From positions 13,969 to 77,968 of the forward strand of contig CAYHCE010000015.1 of the NCBI GenBank assembly GCA_964355015.1: a stretch of DNA of 64,000 nt, written 5' to 3'. The DNA comes from CAYHCE01 sp964355015. Its GTDB lineage: Bacteria; Cyanobacteriota; Cyanobacteriia; PCC-6307; Cyanobiaceae. Shown in pieces: positions 45,730-55,162 of this stretch (its first letter is position 1; the number at the start of each line of letters is the position of its first letter). The translations under genes were made by a program, and so were the position numbers. The notes under the pieces were generated by a model. That model made no database searches. It saw nothing but the letters and a program-made list of their open reading frames with translations, and had not been told where the DNA came from.

Positions 45730-47270
45730 CTACCAGTCGAGCAGCCTTCGCTGACCTTCGAGCGAGCGCACGTGCGTCGCGTCCTGTACGACTTCGAGGC
45801 ATCCCTTGTAGACGGCGTCCGCATCGCGCATCGCGAAGTAACGGATGTGGATGAAGCGCCCCGAGAGCTCGATCCAGAACTCCGCGACGTCTTCGGTCCC
45901 GGCCTTGAACTCGGCGAGGATTCGCTCGACCTTGTCGACGCTCGAGGGCGGGTGGCAGTTGCGCACCTCTCGTCCGACGGCTCCGGGGCTCCGCGGGAAC
46001 ACCCGGTCGCCTTCCGAGTNNNNNNNNNNNNNNNNNNNNNNNNNNNNNNNNNNNNNNNNNNNNNNNNNNNNNNNNNNNNNNNNNNNNNNNNNNNNNNNNN
46101 NNNNNNNNNNNNNNNNNNNAGCGGCAGCAGCATCGGGCCGCTGGCCGAGGGAGCCGCGGGCGTCTGGGCCGCCGCCTCTTCCGGCGCGGTTGCCGCCGCT
46201 GCGTGCGGTTGCTCAGCGCCCGCCGCCTGCTCGCCCGCAGGCGACGATTCCCACGCGTAGCCGATCTCGGCATCTCCCGCCGCGATCTGCGACCACTCCT
46301 CGGCGGTGATGACCTGGAGCGCGGTCGGGAAGAGGATCTTCTCCTCCTTGTAGACCATGTCCTCGACCATGCCGAGCGTCTCGGGCAGCGTCGCTGTGAG
46401 TGACTCGGCGTCGCCGAGCTCGGCCAGCGTCACGGCGGACTTGATGCGTCCGCGGATGTCGTCGTCGAGCCCCCACATCACCTTCGTCGGCCCCTCAACG
46501 CCGTGCGCCTCGAGCACGGGAAAGAGCTGGTTCTCCTTGCGTAGGTAGTGGATCTCGATGGGTCGCAGACGCTTGAGTCCCGCCGAGACCTCGCCCAGCG
46601 CGCGGTCGCGCGCGGTGCCGTCGCCGCTCGCGGTCGCCGCCGACAGCGCGTCGAGCGAGCAGCGCACCGACGCAACGATCTCGCCGACGGCGCCGTTCTC
46701 GCGGCGGTAGGCTGCGATCGGATGCTCGTCTTCCACCGGGCGCTCGGGCTCCTGTTCGAGCGCGTCTTTGAAGACCGAAACGTGCACGTCGCACAAGCGC
46801 TGGACTTCCTGCACGGGCATCCCCTCGGCAATGAGCGCCTGCTCCATCGCCGCGATCTCGACCGAATCGATCTCGCCGGCAAGTGCATCGAACTCCGCCT
46901 TCACCGCGTCGACCGAGTAGCCGTCGTGGAGCTTGCGGATGATGCCTTTGAGAGCCTCCTGCCGACGGGCACGATCCTCTGGCGCGTCGGCACCAGTGGG
47001 CGCCGCGCCGCCCGCCCCCGCCACGCCGGCCGCTTCTTCAGCAGCGATCTCGTGCCGGGCGATCTCGGTGCGCACGTCGTCGAGGAACCGTTCGACGGGC
47101 ACGTCCGCCATTGATGCCGCCGCTTCGAGCGAGGCGGCTCGCGCTACGGTGTTGTAGAGCACCGGGTTCGTCAGCTTCTTGAAGTCCGGCGCGTAGGCGA
47201 CCAGCCAGTCAAGCAGGTAGGGGTAGGTCTCGAGAAGCTCGCGGACCTTAGTGTCGGCGGTGATGGCCAT
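45730..47270 (-). CDS. DUF1858-DUF438-hemerythrin-PAS protein, interrupted by a scaffold gap
   Basis: From ATG 47270 the protein has a DUF1858 domain (first 65 residues), a DUF438 domain (QEALKGIIRKLHDGYSVDAVKAEF), a hemerythrin HHE domain (HPIAAYRREN, EIHYLRKENQLFPVLEAHG, YKEEKILFPTAL) and an Ala/Glu-rich linker that enters the N run. After the gap it resumes as the end of a PAS_10 domain (EFWIELSGRFIHIRYFA through GQRRLLDW). The two sides are in different frames only because the gap length is arbitrary. The order is that of DUF438 proteins thought to sense O2 or NO through the di-iron site. Confidence 0.85.
46020..46119. other. 100-N scaffold gap
   Basis: Exactly 100 undetermined bases, the usual placeholder for a gap of unknown size. 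It falls inside the DUF438/hemerythrin/PAS gene. The first residue of the lost stretch follows ASGPMLLP. Confidence 0.99.
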
Positions 47271-47322
47271 AGCTGCTCCCATCGGAGGGAATGAGCGTAT
47301 GGCTTATGTGTACCCTTCGCGG

Positions 47323-47399
47323 TGAACGAAGTCCTTGACCGAAGTCATGAATCCTGAGCGAAGTTATCAGGATTCAATCGGTCGATCCTCTGGGATCGA
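47323..47399. repeat. triplicated TGANCGAAGTY motif and two hairpins between GNAT and DUF438 genes
   Basis: Three copies of TGA(A/C/G)CGAAGT(C/T) begin at 47323, 47336 and 47355. Overlapping the third is a perfect 10-base inverted repeat, TGAATCCTGA and TCAGGATTCA (47348-47357 and 47367-47376), with a 9-base spacer. A second hairpin, TCGATCC-tctg-GGATCGA, lies at 47382-47399. There is no T-run, so it is not a classic rho-independent terminator for the reverse-strand GNAT gene. It may be a mobile small repeat or an RNA-processing element. Confidence 0.5.
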
Positions 47400-47410
47400 G
47401 TGCCCTCTGG

Positions 47411-47893
47411 CTATCTCCGCCGCTTCTCCAGGTACACGATCGTGACCCCGGGTACTTGCTCCTCCTCGCGCGTGCGCACGTAGCCGAGTGACTCATAGAG
47501 CGCGATCGCCGGGAGCGTGTCGATGCCCGTGAAGAGCTCGAAGCGCGTGGCGTTCGGATAGGCAGCTTCGAGTACCACCATGAGGTCGCGTGCTACCCCG
47601 TTGCGGCGTGCGTGCGGCAGCACGGCGAGGCGGCGCACCGTGACGCTTCCCTCATCCTGCACGTGGCCGCGCACCGTGCCCGCCGGCTCGCCGTCGAGCC
47701 GGCCGAGGAGCACGATGTCGCCGTCGTCGAACGCCGAGAGGACGTCTGCGGCGACCTCGCGCATCGGCGGAATCTCGACCCCGTAGCGCTCGGCCTCGCT
47801 GCGGAAGCCCTCGCGAACGAGCCGGGCGACGATCTCCGCGTCCGCGGGCGTCGCGCGCGAGATCGTCGCGCGCGATACCTCGGCCGGGGGCAT
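47411..47893 (-). CDS. GNAT family N-acetyltransferase
   Basis: A 160-residue acetyltransferase from ATG 47893. The acetyl-CoA motif is RRLAVLPHARRNGVARDLM near residues 93-111, and the C-terminal ALYESLGYVRTREE is standard GNAT. The substrate is unknown. It ends about 140 bases before the DUF438 gene and starts 11 bases after the flavin reductase stop. Confidence 0.85.
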   Translation of the reverse strand: MPPAEVSRATISRATPADAEIVARLVREGFRSEAERYGVEIPPMREVAADVLSAFDDGDIVLLGRLDGEPAGTVRGHVQDEGSVTVRRLAVLPHARRNGVARDLMVVLEAAYPNATRFELFTGIDTLPAIALYESLGYVRTREEEQVPGVTIVYLEKRRR

Positions 47894-47904
47894 GAGGTCG
47901 GCGC

Positions 47905-48492
47905 TCACTCGGCGTCCGCGCGAGGCATGAGCGTCTTGCCCACCGAGAACGCGTCCGCGAATTTGGGTGTCAAACCGCGATACTCGCGCGAGCCTGCTAT
48001 GTACACGAGCGGGTCGAGCGCGTCGACGTCGACCCTCTCGCCGGTCGCGTCCAGGATCGACTCCTCGGCGTGCGACTCGACGATCTCGCCGATTATCACC
48101 ACGTACTCGCCCACCTCGACCTCGTCGGTGACCTGGCATTCGAGGTTGTACGGGCACTGGGCGATGAGCGGGGTGGCGACAATCGACGCAGGTTCGAGCG
48201 TGAGACCGGTATCGGCGAACTTGTCGTGCTTGCGACCGCTCACCAGGCCGCAGTAGTCGACCTGCGTCGCCAGCGACGTCGGGGCGAGATTGACGGTAAA
48301 CTCCCCGGTCGCGCGTATCAGTTCGAGCGTTCGACGCGTTCGGCGAAGACCCATCGCCACAGAGGGCGGCGTCGAGGAGACGACGTTGATCCAGGCGACC
48401 GCAAGGACATCGGCCTCGTCCATCGTGCCACCCACCACGAGGGGGCATGGCATCGGATACAGTCGCTCGCTCGGTCCAAGTCGCTTCTTCAT
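47905..48492 (-). CDS. flavin reductase-like / flavoredoxin family protein
   Basis: A 195-residue FMN-binding split-barrel protein. ATG 48492 (MKKRLGPSERLYPMPCPLVV) follows a GGGAG site; ATG 48504 is also possible. The motifs NVVSSTPPSVAMGLRRTR, FTVNLAPTSLATQVDYCGLVSGRKHDKF and the C-terminal PLVYIAGSREYRGL fit the flavoredoxin/flavin reductase family of anaerobes. It may carry electrons or reduce flavins; the partner is unknown. Confidence 0.86.
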   Translation of the reverse strand: MKKRLGPSERLYPMPCPLVVGGTMDEADVLAVAWINVVSSTPPSVAMGLRRTRRTLELIRATGEFTVNLAPTSLATQVDYCGLVSGRKHDKFADTGLTLEPASIVATPLIAQCPYNLECQVTDEVEVGEYVVIIGEIVESHAEESILDATGERVDVDALDPLVYIAGSREYRGLTPKFADAFSVGKTLMPRADAE

Positions 48493-48701
48493 CGCATCTC
48501 CCATCGGCGCAACGTGAGCGAGTATATCGCTCGCCCCACGGAGATGGGGGCAGGTGTGCACCGCGCCGAGTTCCAGGCACTCCCTGCCGCGCAAGACGCT
48601 GCGCTCCTGCCGGGCGGTCTGGCACGTCGCTGGCTCATGTCCGATGCGGGCGCCCGCGCGAATTCGGGCCGCCCGTGCGCCCAACTCCCTGCCATCGGCG
48701 G

Positions 48702-48707
48702 TAGAAT
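48702..48707 (+). promoter_or_regulatory. possible -10 element upstream of rsgA
   Basis: TAGAAT lies 66 bases before the rsgA ATG in the gap between divergent genes. No convincing -35 is found 17 bases upstream. The same hexamer appears upstream of the small gene at 60366, in similar sequence. Confidence 0.28.
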
Positions 48708-48773
48708 CTCACTCGTGCGTCTTATGCGACACATACACCTCGTTCACGGCCGGGATCGCCTGCCGGAGCCCGC

Positions 48774-49871
48774 ATGACGTCTATCGACCTAGCGGCCGTC
48801 GGGCTCACCGACCGTGAGCGCGAGCTTTTTGCGTCGCTCTCGGAGGCTGGCTTTGTTCTTGGGCGGGTCTCTCGCGTCGACCGAAGCTTGCCGCTCATAC
48901 TCACCGCCGAAGGACCGGTGCGGGCCGAGCCGGCCATGCACCTCATGCGCACTCGGGGCGCCGGCGAGAGCCGGGCGGTGGTGGGTGACTGGGTCGCGCT
49001 CTCGCACCCCGAGGGCCATGATGTCGCCATCATCGAGGCGATCCTGCCGCGCTCATCGGCGTTCATCCGTAAGGATCCCGGCATCTCGACGGCCGAGCAG
49101 GTGCTCGCGGCGAACGTCGACACGGTATTCGTGATGCAGGCACTTTCGGGACGCGGCGTGAACCTGCGCCGCCTCGAGCGCGAGCTCGTTCTGGCATGGG
49201 AGAGCGGCGCGCGGCCGCTCGTCGTGCTCAACAAGGCCGATCTGGCCGACGACTGGGAGGACCAGCGTGCCGATGCGGCGTCCGTCTCGGCGGGAGTCGA
49301 CGTCGTCGTTACGAGCGCGCTTACGGGACAGGGTCTGGACGAGCTCGCCCCGTACCTTGGCCAGGGATCCACGGTCGCGCTCCTCGGCAGTTCAGGCGTG
49401 GGGAAGTCAACGCTCGTGAATCGCCTCGTTGGTGAGGAGATCCAGTCTACGGCCGAGGTCCGCGTCAAGGACGACAAAGGCCGTCACACCACCGTCGCGC
49501 GAGAGATGGTTCTCTTGCCGCACGGCGCGGTGGTGATCGACACGCCCGGCATGCGCGCACTCGCGCTCTGGGATGCCGAGGAGGGGATGGAGGCGGCGTT
49601 CCCCGAGATCGAGATGCTCGCCGCGAAGTGCCGATTCGGCGACTGCCGTCACGAGGCAGAGCCTGGATGCGCCGTGATCGAGGCGGTCGAGGCAGGCGTC
49701 CTCACGCAACGTCGGCTCGACAGCTACCGCGACCTGAAGCGAGAGCTCCAGGCGCTTGCAGCCAAGACCGACGAGCGCGCCCGCAGGGAGCGGGAGAGGC
49801 AGGCGCACATCATGAGCAAAGCGGCGAAGGGCTTCTGGAAGCAGAGCGAGAAGGGGCGCGGTCGTGGCTGA
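48774..49871 (+). CDS. rsgA: ribosome small subunit GTPase RsgA
   Basis: A 365-residue circularly permuted GTPase that matures the 30S subunit. An N-terminal OB-fold (RVSRVDRSLPLILTAEGPV, AVVGDWVALSH) is followed by the permuted motifs: G4 LNKAD, G5 TSALTGQG, G1 GSSGVGKST near 205 and G3 DTPGM. The zinc site is CRFGDCRHEAEPGC near 285-298. The C-terminal helix is Lys/Arg-rich. Its stop overlaps the ABC ATPase start by 8 bases. Confidence 0.95.
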   Translation: MTSIDLAAVGLTDRERELFASLSEAGFVLGRVSRVDRSLPLILTAEGPVRAEPAMHLMRTRGAGESRAVVGDWVALSHPEGHDVAIIEAILPRSSAFIRKDPGISTAEQVLAANVDTVFVMQALSGRGVNLRRLERELVLAWESGARPLVVLNKADLADDWEDQRADAASVSAGVDVVVTSALTGQGLDELAPYLGQGSTVALLGSSGVGKSTLVNRLVGEEIQSTAEVRVKDDKGRHTTVAREMVLLPHGAVVIDTPGMRALALWDAEEGMEAAFPEIEMLAAKCRFGDCRHEAEPGCAVIEAVEAGVLTQRRLDSYRDLKRELQALAAKTDERARRERERQAHIMSKAAKGFWKQSEKGRGRG

Positions 49872-50661
49872 TCTCGGGCGAAACGCAGGCGGCCGCGGGA
49901 GCGCAAGCCGCGCGGGTGCTGGCGGCTCCCTGATCGCAGTCGACAACGTCGTGAAGGTCTATGACACCGGCGAAGTCCCGTTCACCGCACTTCGCGGCGT
50001 GAACCTGCACGTGAAGACCGGGGAGTTCGTCGGCCTCATCGGCAAGTCGGGCTCGGGCAAGACGACGCTCATCAACATGATCACCGGCATCGACAGGCCT
50101 ACGTCGGGCGAAGTCGTGATCGACGGGACGCCGGTCCACGCGTTGAACGAGAACCAGCTTGCCATGTGGCGCGGCAGGACCATCGGAGTGGTCTTCCAGT
50201 TCTTCCAGCTGCTGCCGACGCTCACGGTCATCGAGAACGTGATGCTCCCGATGGACTTCTGCAGCATGTACACATCCGGCGAGCGGCCGATCCGCGCCAT
50301 GTCGCTGCTCGAGGAAGTGGAGATGGCCGACCAGGCGTACAAGCTTCCCTCGGCGCTTTCCGGAGGCCAGCAGCAGCGCGTCGCGATTGCACGCGCGCTC
50401 GCGAACGATCCGGCGATTCTCGCCGCCGACGAGCCCACCGGCAACCTCGACAGCAAGACAGCGGATGCCGTGTTCGGCCTGTTCGAGAAGCTCGTCAACG
50501 AGGGCAAGACGATCGTCATGGTCACTCACGACAGCGACATGGCGGCGCAGGTTCGCCGCGCGCTCCACGTGCATGACGGCGAGATCGTCGAGGAAGTCAC
50601 GAACCGTCCGCGCAGCGAAGCGCTCCCGACCGCGGGTGCCGGAACGCGCACCCAGAGATGA
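49864..50661 (+). CDS. ABC transporter ATP-binding protein, MacB/LolD-like
   Basis: A 265-residue ATPase with GTG start 49864. Walker A is GKSGSGKTT, the Q-loop region is VFQFFQLLPTLTVIENVMLP, the signature LSGGQQQRVAIARAL and Walker B ILAADEPTGNLD with its D-loop. This is the MacB/FtsE/LolD subfamily, which partners FtsX-like permeases. About 25 disordered residues precede the domain. It overlaps the permease gene by 4 bases (ATGA). Confidence 0.93.
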   Translation: MADLGRNAGGRGSASRAGAGGSLIAVDNVVKVYDTGEVPFTALRGVNLHVKTGEFVGLIGKSGSGKTTLINMITGIDRPTSGEVVIDGTPVHALNENQLAMWRGRTIGVVFQFFQLLPTLTVIENVMLPMDFCSMYTSGERPIRAMSLLEEVEMADQAYKLPSALSGGQQQRVAIARALANDPAILAADEPTGNLDSKTADAVFGLFEKLVNEGKTIVMVTHDSDMAAQVRRALHVHDGEIVEEVTNRPRSEALPTAGAGTRTQR

Positions 50662-53066
50662 CGCTCCCCCCGCGCTGGCGCAAGGTCCTCTCCGACCTGA
50701 CCACCCACAAGTCACGCACCGCTCTCGTGGTGCTCTCCATCGCGGTGGGCGTGTTTGCGATCGCGGTGGTCATGGGCGGCCGCGGGGTGCTGCTCCGCGA
50801 GTTCGATGAAGACTACGCGGCGAGTCGGCCGCCCGATGCCGAATACGCGACCTCGGACTTCGATGACGGTCAGCTTCGCGAGGTCCAGCGCCAACCCGAG
50901 GTCCGGTACGCCGAGGCGCGGCGGCGACTCTCCGTCCGTTTCACCACAGACGCGAAGCCGTCCGAGTCCACCGCTGGCTGGTCGACCATCCGACTGTGGG
51001 CGCTCCCGTCATTCGGCAGCATTCAGGTGTCTCGTGTCTCGCGCGAGCCAAGCGCCGAGTGGCCCCCGGGCCCCGGCGAGGTGATCCTCGAGCGGAGCGC
51101 TCTTCAGGCAGACGACTACAAGGTAAACGACGTTCTCACGGTCGAGACGGCCTCCGGCGAGCGCGCGCAGCTGCGCGTGGCTGGGTTTGCCCATGACATC
51201 AATGCCTTCCCGACGACGTTCACCGGGACAGTCATCGGCTACATCTCCATGGACGCTCTGCCCGGTCTGGACGAGCCGCCTAAGTACAACAACCTGTCCA
51301 CGGTCTTCGCGACCAAGAACCTGACGCGGACGAAGGCGAGTCGGCTTGCAGCCGACCTGCGCGACGACGTGCTCGTGCCCGCCGGTATCCAGGTCTACAA
51401 CATGCAGGTGCCCAAGCCCGGGAGCCATTTCCTCGGCGACATCTTCAAAGCCGTGTCGCTCCTGCTTCTCGCGCTCGGCGTGCTGTCGCTCGCGCTCTCG
51501 GCATTCCTCGTGATCAACACCGTCTCGGCGATCATGGCCCAGCAGGTCAAACAGGTCGGCATCATGAAGGCCGTTGGCGGGCGCGCGCGGCAGATCATGA
51601 CCATGTATCTGGCGCTCGTGGGCATCTACGGCCTGGTCGCGGTGGCGATCGGTCTGCCGCTCGGCTGGATCGCCGGCCGCGGGTTCATCACCTACGCCGC
51701 GAACGTGCTCAACTTCCGCGTGACCTCGTTCGTTCCACCCACGTACGTCATCGCGCTCGAGATTGTGGTCGGGCTCCTCGTCCCGCTGCTGGCGGCGCTC
51801 GTTCCCGTGCGGGTCGGGTCGCGCATCACGGTCGTCAAGGCGCTCAGCGCCACGGGTATCTCTTCCGCGTCGTTTGGGCACGGCTTCATCGACCGCGTCC
51901 TCGGCGTTGTACGGGGGTTGCCGAGACCAATCGCGCTGTCACTGCGCAACACGTTCCTGCGCAAGGGGCGGCTCGTGCTCACGCTGCTTACGCTCACGCT
52001 CGCCTCGGCGGTCGTGATGGGAACGCTATCGGTGCGTGCGTCGATCCTGCAGACGATCACGGACATCGGCGCGTGGTGGAACTACGACGCGCAGGTTACG
52101 TTCGCACGGCCGAAGCCTGCCGAAGAAGTGGAACGCATCGCCAGGCAGGTGCCGGGTGTCACCGACGTCGAGACGTGGGTAGAGTCGGGGGTCTCCTTCA
52201 AGCGCGATGACGGCAGCGAGAACGAGTCGATGTTCGCGATCGGGCTGCCTCCGGACACGCGCTTCATCACCCCAACGCTCGTGAAAGGGCGCTGGCTCAA
52301 GCCGGGGGATACGAACGCGATCGTCGTGAACACCGACGTCGCCAAAGAAGAAGCCCGGATGCGAGTGGGCAACACCGTGCGACTGAAGATCCTCGGCGAC
52401 GAGCGTGACTACCAGGTCGTCGGCATCGTCACGGGGCAGCTGATGGGGCCCACGGTCTTTGTGGACAAGAGCTATCTCGATGGTGTCACGCAGGCGACAG
52501 GTGGCGTGACGCGCCTCTTGGTGACGACACCCTCCCACACCGCTGCGACACAGGACACGGTTGCCGCCGAGCTCGAGCGACGTCTCGATCAGGCCGACAT
52601 GACGTCAACCGGATCCGAGACCCAGGTGGGCATGCGCGAGAGACTGGCGAGCGAGCTCAACATCCTCGTCGTGTTCCTCGTCATCATGGCCGCGCTGCTT
52701 GCGGCAGTCGGCGTGATCGGCCTTACGGGAACCATGACGATCAACGTGCTCGAATCGGTCCGCGAGATTGGCGTCATGCGGGCGATCGGCGCGAGCCACC
52801 GCTCGATCTTCGGCATCTACATCACCGAGGGCGTCGTCGTCGGCCTGATGGCGTGGGCCTTGGGTGCCGTCGCATCCTGGCCGATCTCGCTGCTGCTCAC
52901 GAACGCGCTTTCCGGCGCGATGAACCTGCCGCTTTCCTACGTGTTCTCGTTCGCGGGCGTCGCCATCTGGCTCGTCTCGGTACTCGTCATCGCAGTGATC
53001 GCGAGCCTGCTGCCGTCGTGGCGCGCATCGCAGGTGAGCGTGCGCGACGCGATTGCGTACGAGTAG
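50658..53066 (+). CDS. ABC transporter permease with two FtsX domains
   Basis: An 802-residue permease: an N-terminal span, a large extracytoplasmic domain (about 45-255), three spans with an FtsX domain (about 265-400), a second extracytoplasmic domain and a final FtsX module (SREIGVMRAIGASHRSIFGIY-type, seen here as VREIGVMRAIGASHRS, then three spans). This doubled MacB-like layout is common in Gram-positive exporters of peptides or lipoproteins, and in mechanotransmission. The substrate is unknown. It forms a coupled pair with the ATPase. Confidence 0.9.
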   Translation: MTLPPRWRKVLSDLTTHKSRTALVVLSIAVGVFAIAVVMGGRGVLLREFDEDYAASRPPDAEYATSDFDDGQLREVQRQPEVRYAEARRRLSVRFTTDAKPSESTAGWSTIRLWALPSFGSIQVSRVSREPSAEWPPGPGEVILERSALQADDYKVNDVLTVETASGERAQLRVAGFAHDINAFPTTFTGTVIGYISMDALPGLDEPPKYNNLSTVFATKNLTRTKASRLAADLRDDVLVPAGIQVYNMQVPKPGSHFLGDIFKAVSLLLLALGVLSLALSAFLVINTVSAIMAQQVKQVGIMKAVGGRARQIMTMYLALVGIYGLVAVAIGLPLGWIAGRGFITYAANVLNFRVTSFVPPTYVIALEIVVGLLVPLLAALVPVRVGSRITVVKALSATGISSASFGHGFIDRVLGVVRGLPRPIALSLRNTFLRKGRLVLTLLTLTLASAVVMGTLSVRASILQTITDIGAWWNYDAQVTFARPKPAEEVERIARQVPGVTDVETWVESGVSFKRDDGSENESMFAIGLPPDTRFITPTLVKGRWLKPGDTNAIVVNTDVAKEEARMRVGNTVRLKILGDERDYQVVGIVTGQLMGPTVFVDKSYLDGVTQATGGVTRLLVTTPSHTAATQDTVAAELERRLDQADMTSTGSETQVGMRERLASELNILVVFLVIMAALLAAVGVIGLTGTMTINVLESVREIGVMRAIGASHRSIFGIYITEGVVVGLMAWALGAVASWPISLLLTNALSGAMNLPLSYVFSFAGVAIWLVSVLVIAVIASLLPSWRASQVSVRDAIAYE

Positions 53067-53123
53067 GGGCACGCCGAGGAGCGCGCGGAGCCGCACCCAG
53101 CCGCGGGCCACGCATGTGCGGGT

Positions 53124-53564
53124 CTACGTGCAGAGCACCGCGTGGATGATGTCCGCGCGTGAGATCGTTCCGACGAGCTTGCCGTCGTCGACGACCGGGA
53201 GGCGGTGGATCTTCTCCGAGGCCATCGTCGCCGCGGCCTTCACCACGTCGCTCGAAGGCGGCACGACGATCGGGTGCTTGATGACGATCTCGTCGATGGT
53301 GTGGGTGGCCTTCTCGTGGCCAGCCTCCATGAACAGCCCGAACGTCTCGTAGAGCGTGCCGCTCGACAGCATGATGTCCTCGAAGCGGGGCATGATCGCG
53401 CGGATCATGTCCCCCTCGGCGAGAACGCCGACGAGTTCGCCGTCGTCGTTGACGACCATGAGCTCGCTCGCCCACGTGTGGCTGAGGATCTCAGCCGCCT
53501 CGCGCATGGTGGTGCCGAGAACGATCCTCGTGAAGTTCTTGTTCATGACGTCGCCGATTTGCAT
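53124..53564 (-). CDS. two-CBS-domain protein
   Basis: A 146-residue protein from ATG 53564, with a GGAGGGG site. Two CBS motifs are visible: VLGTTMREAAEILSHTWASELMVVNDDGELVGVLAEGD is split across the first, and VVKAAATMASEKIHRLPVVDDG with LVGTISRADI forms the second. Such proteins bind adenosyl nucleotides and regulate partners. It lies 71 bases from the ferredoxin gene on the same strand and may be co-transcribed. Confidence 0.9.
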   Translation of the reverse strand: MQIGDVMNKNFTRIVLGTTMREAAEILSHTWASELMVVNDDGELVGVLAEGDMIRAIMPRFEDIMLSSGTLYETFGLFMEAGHEKATHTIDEIVIKHPIVVPPSSDVVKAAATMASEKIHRLPVVDDGKLVGTISRADIIHAVLCT

Positions 53565-53635
53565 CTGGTCCCCTCCGAACACACGTGCCGGCATGCGCCG
53601 AGATGGACTGGTTGGCGTGATGCTACCACGAGCCC

Positions 53636-55162
53636 CTAGCCGCGGCGCTCCGGCTCGGTGGCGTACACGACGATCGCCGACTCGTGGGGTACCGGGCAGT
53701 TGTATTCGCACAGGCCGCAGCCGATGCACTTCTCGGCGATGACCTCAGGGCGGCCCAGTCGCACGGCGCGACCGTCCGGCGTCCGCACCGCGGCCTCGTT
53801 GATGACGATCGCCTTGTCCGGTAGCGGGCAGAGTTCCTGGCACACGAGGCAGGTCTTGCCGTCGGCCCACGGGATACAGCGGTCCCGGTCGATGTAGGCG
53901 CGGCCGATGATCGTCTCATGCTTGCGCTCGAGGGCGAGCGGCACGATCGCCCCTGTCGGGCATACGCGTCCGCACTCGGCGCACGACCACTCGCAGTAGC
54001 CGATCCGATAGTCCATCTCCGGCGTGAACACGCCGAGGACCCCGGCCTTCGCGAGCGACGGCTGCAGCACGTTCGTCGGGCAGGTCTTCATGCACTGTCC
54101 GCAGCGGCTGCACAGCGCGAGCACGTCGCGCTCCTTCGGCGCCCCCGGCGGGCGCACGAGGCGCGGGTCGCGCGCGCGGTGGGAAAGCCCGGTAAAGGCG
54201 AAGACGCCCACAAGAAGGGCACCGGCCGATGCTCCGAGGAACGCGCGACGGCTTGGCGAGGGGTTCGCCGTGGCAGGGCGTGCGCCAAAGGAGATGGCGT
54301 CTGTCGGACACACGTCCGCGCACTCGAAGCCGAGTTGGCAGCGGGTGGTGTCGGTCGCCTGGAAGTCCTCGCCTACCGCGTCGAGTGGGCAGACCTCTGC
54401 GCAGCGTCCGCACGAAATGCACGCCTCGGGGTCGACCTTCCGGCCCGCGGGTGCGACGCGGCCCACCTGTCCGAGGAGCGCCCCAAGCGGGCACAGGTCG
54501 CGGCACCACAGCCGCGGCTCGAGCCATGACATGCCGAGGATAGCCGCGAGCATCGCGAGCACGCCGAGCGTGAGGCCGTAGACGAGTGGCTGAGCGAAGA
54601 CGAGGCGGCCAGCGAGAACCGAGTTCACGGCGTCGACCGGACTTTGCAGCGGTGGCGCGAGGGCAGCGGCGTCGCCGACGAGTCGCACGAGCCGATCGAG
54701 CAGCGGATAGAGCAGCACGGTAGCGCTGCGGGTGAGCGTCGAGAGCGGGTCGAAGAGCAAGAACACGCTGCTCGCGAACAGCAGCAGGCCCGCGCACGCA
54801 ATGAGAACGAACGCGGGCAGCGTGCGCAGGATGCGTCGAGTGGCCGGGGAGAGGCGCGAGGGGCGGCTCTTCCCGCCTGTGAGCTCGACGATCGTGCCCA
54901 TCGGACAGACGTAGCCGCAGAATGCGCGGCCCGCGATGAGTGGGAGCACGAGCATCGCGACCGCGATGAGCATCGCGGGCTTCCAGACGCCGTTCGCGAA
55001 CGAGTTCAAGGCGATGAGCGGGTCGCCTACGAGGAATACGCCGAGGTAGAGCCTGCCGAGCGGCCACACGGTGAGCGTCAGCAGGACGAAGAACACTGCG
55101 AGGAACGCGAGCTGGAACCGGCGGCGGTAGCGGTGGATTCCGCGACGGGCGACAACTCTCAC
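53636..55162 (-). CDS. NapH-like membrane ferredoxin fused to a NapG/MauM-like ferredoxin
   Basis: This 508-residue protein starts at GTG 55162. Residues 1-235 form a NapH/NosR-type module with four or five spans and the paired CGYVCPMG (82-89) and CRDLCPLG (220-227) motifs. Next come 4Fe-4S sites CISCGRCAEVCP and CQLGFECADVCP. An internal Tat-like segment SRRAFLG (304-310) precedes a hydrophobic stretch. Four further Cys groups follow: CSRCGQCMKTCP, CEWSCAECGRVCP, CLVCQELCP and CIGCGLCEYNCP. The second half resembles NapG/MauM, normally a separate Tat-exported protein. It overlaps the DUF362 gene by 4 bases and probably passes electrons across the membrane. Confidence 0.87.
   Translation of the reverse strand: MRVVARRGIHRYRRRFQLAFLAVFFVLLTLTVWPLGRLYLGVFLVGDPLIALNSFANGVWKPAMLIAVAMLVLPLIAGRAFCGYVCPMGTIVELTGGKSRPSRLSPATRRILRTLPAFVLIACAGLLLFASSVFLLFDPLSTLTRSATVLLYPLLDRLVRLVGDAAALAPPLQSPVDAVNSVLAGRLVFAQPLVYGLTLGVLAMLAAILGMSWLEPRLWCRDLCPLGALLGQVGRVAPAGRKVDPEACISCGRCAEVCPLDAVGEDFQATDTTRCQLGFECADVCPTDAISFGARPATANPSPSRRAFLGASAGALLVGVFAFTGLSHRARDPRLVRPPGAPKERDVLALCSRCGQCMKTCPTNVLQPSLAKAGVLGVFTPEMDYRIGYCEWSCAECGRVCPTGAIVPLALERKHETIIGRAYIDRDRCIPWADGKTCLVCQELCPLPDKAIVINEAAVRTPDGRAVRLGRPEVIAEKCIGCGLCEYNCPVPHESAIVVYATEPERRG

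Noticed and set aside
44904..47282. One 792-codon reverse frame through the N run
   Set aside because: It joins the DUF438 frame to antisense rtcB sequence only because 100 N keep an arbitrary frame open.
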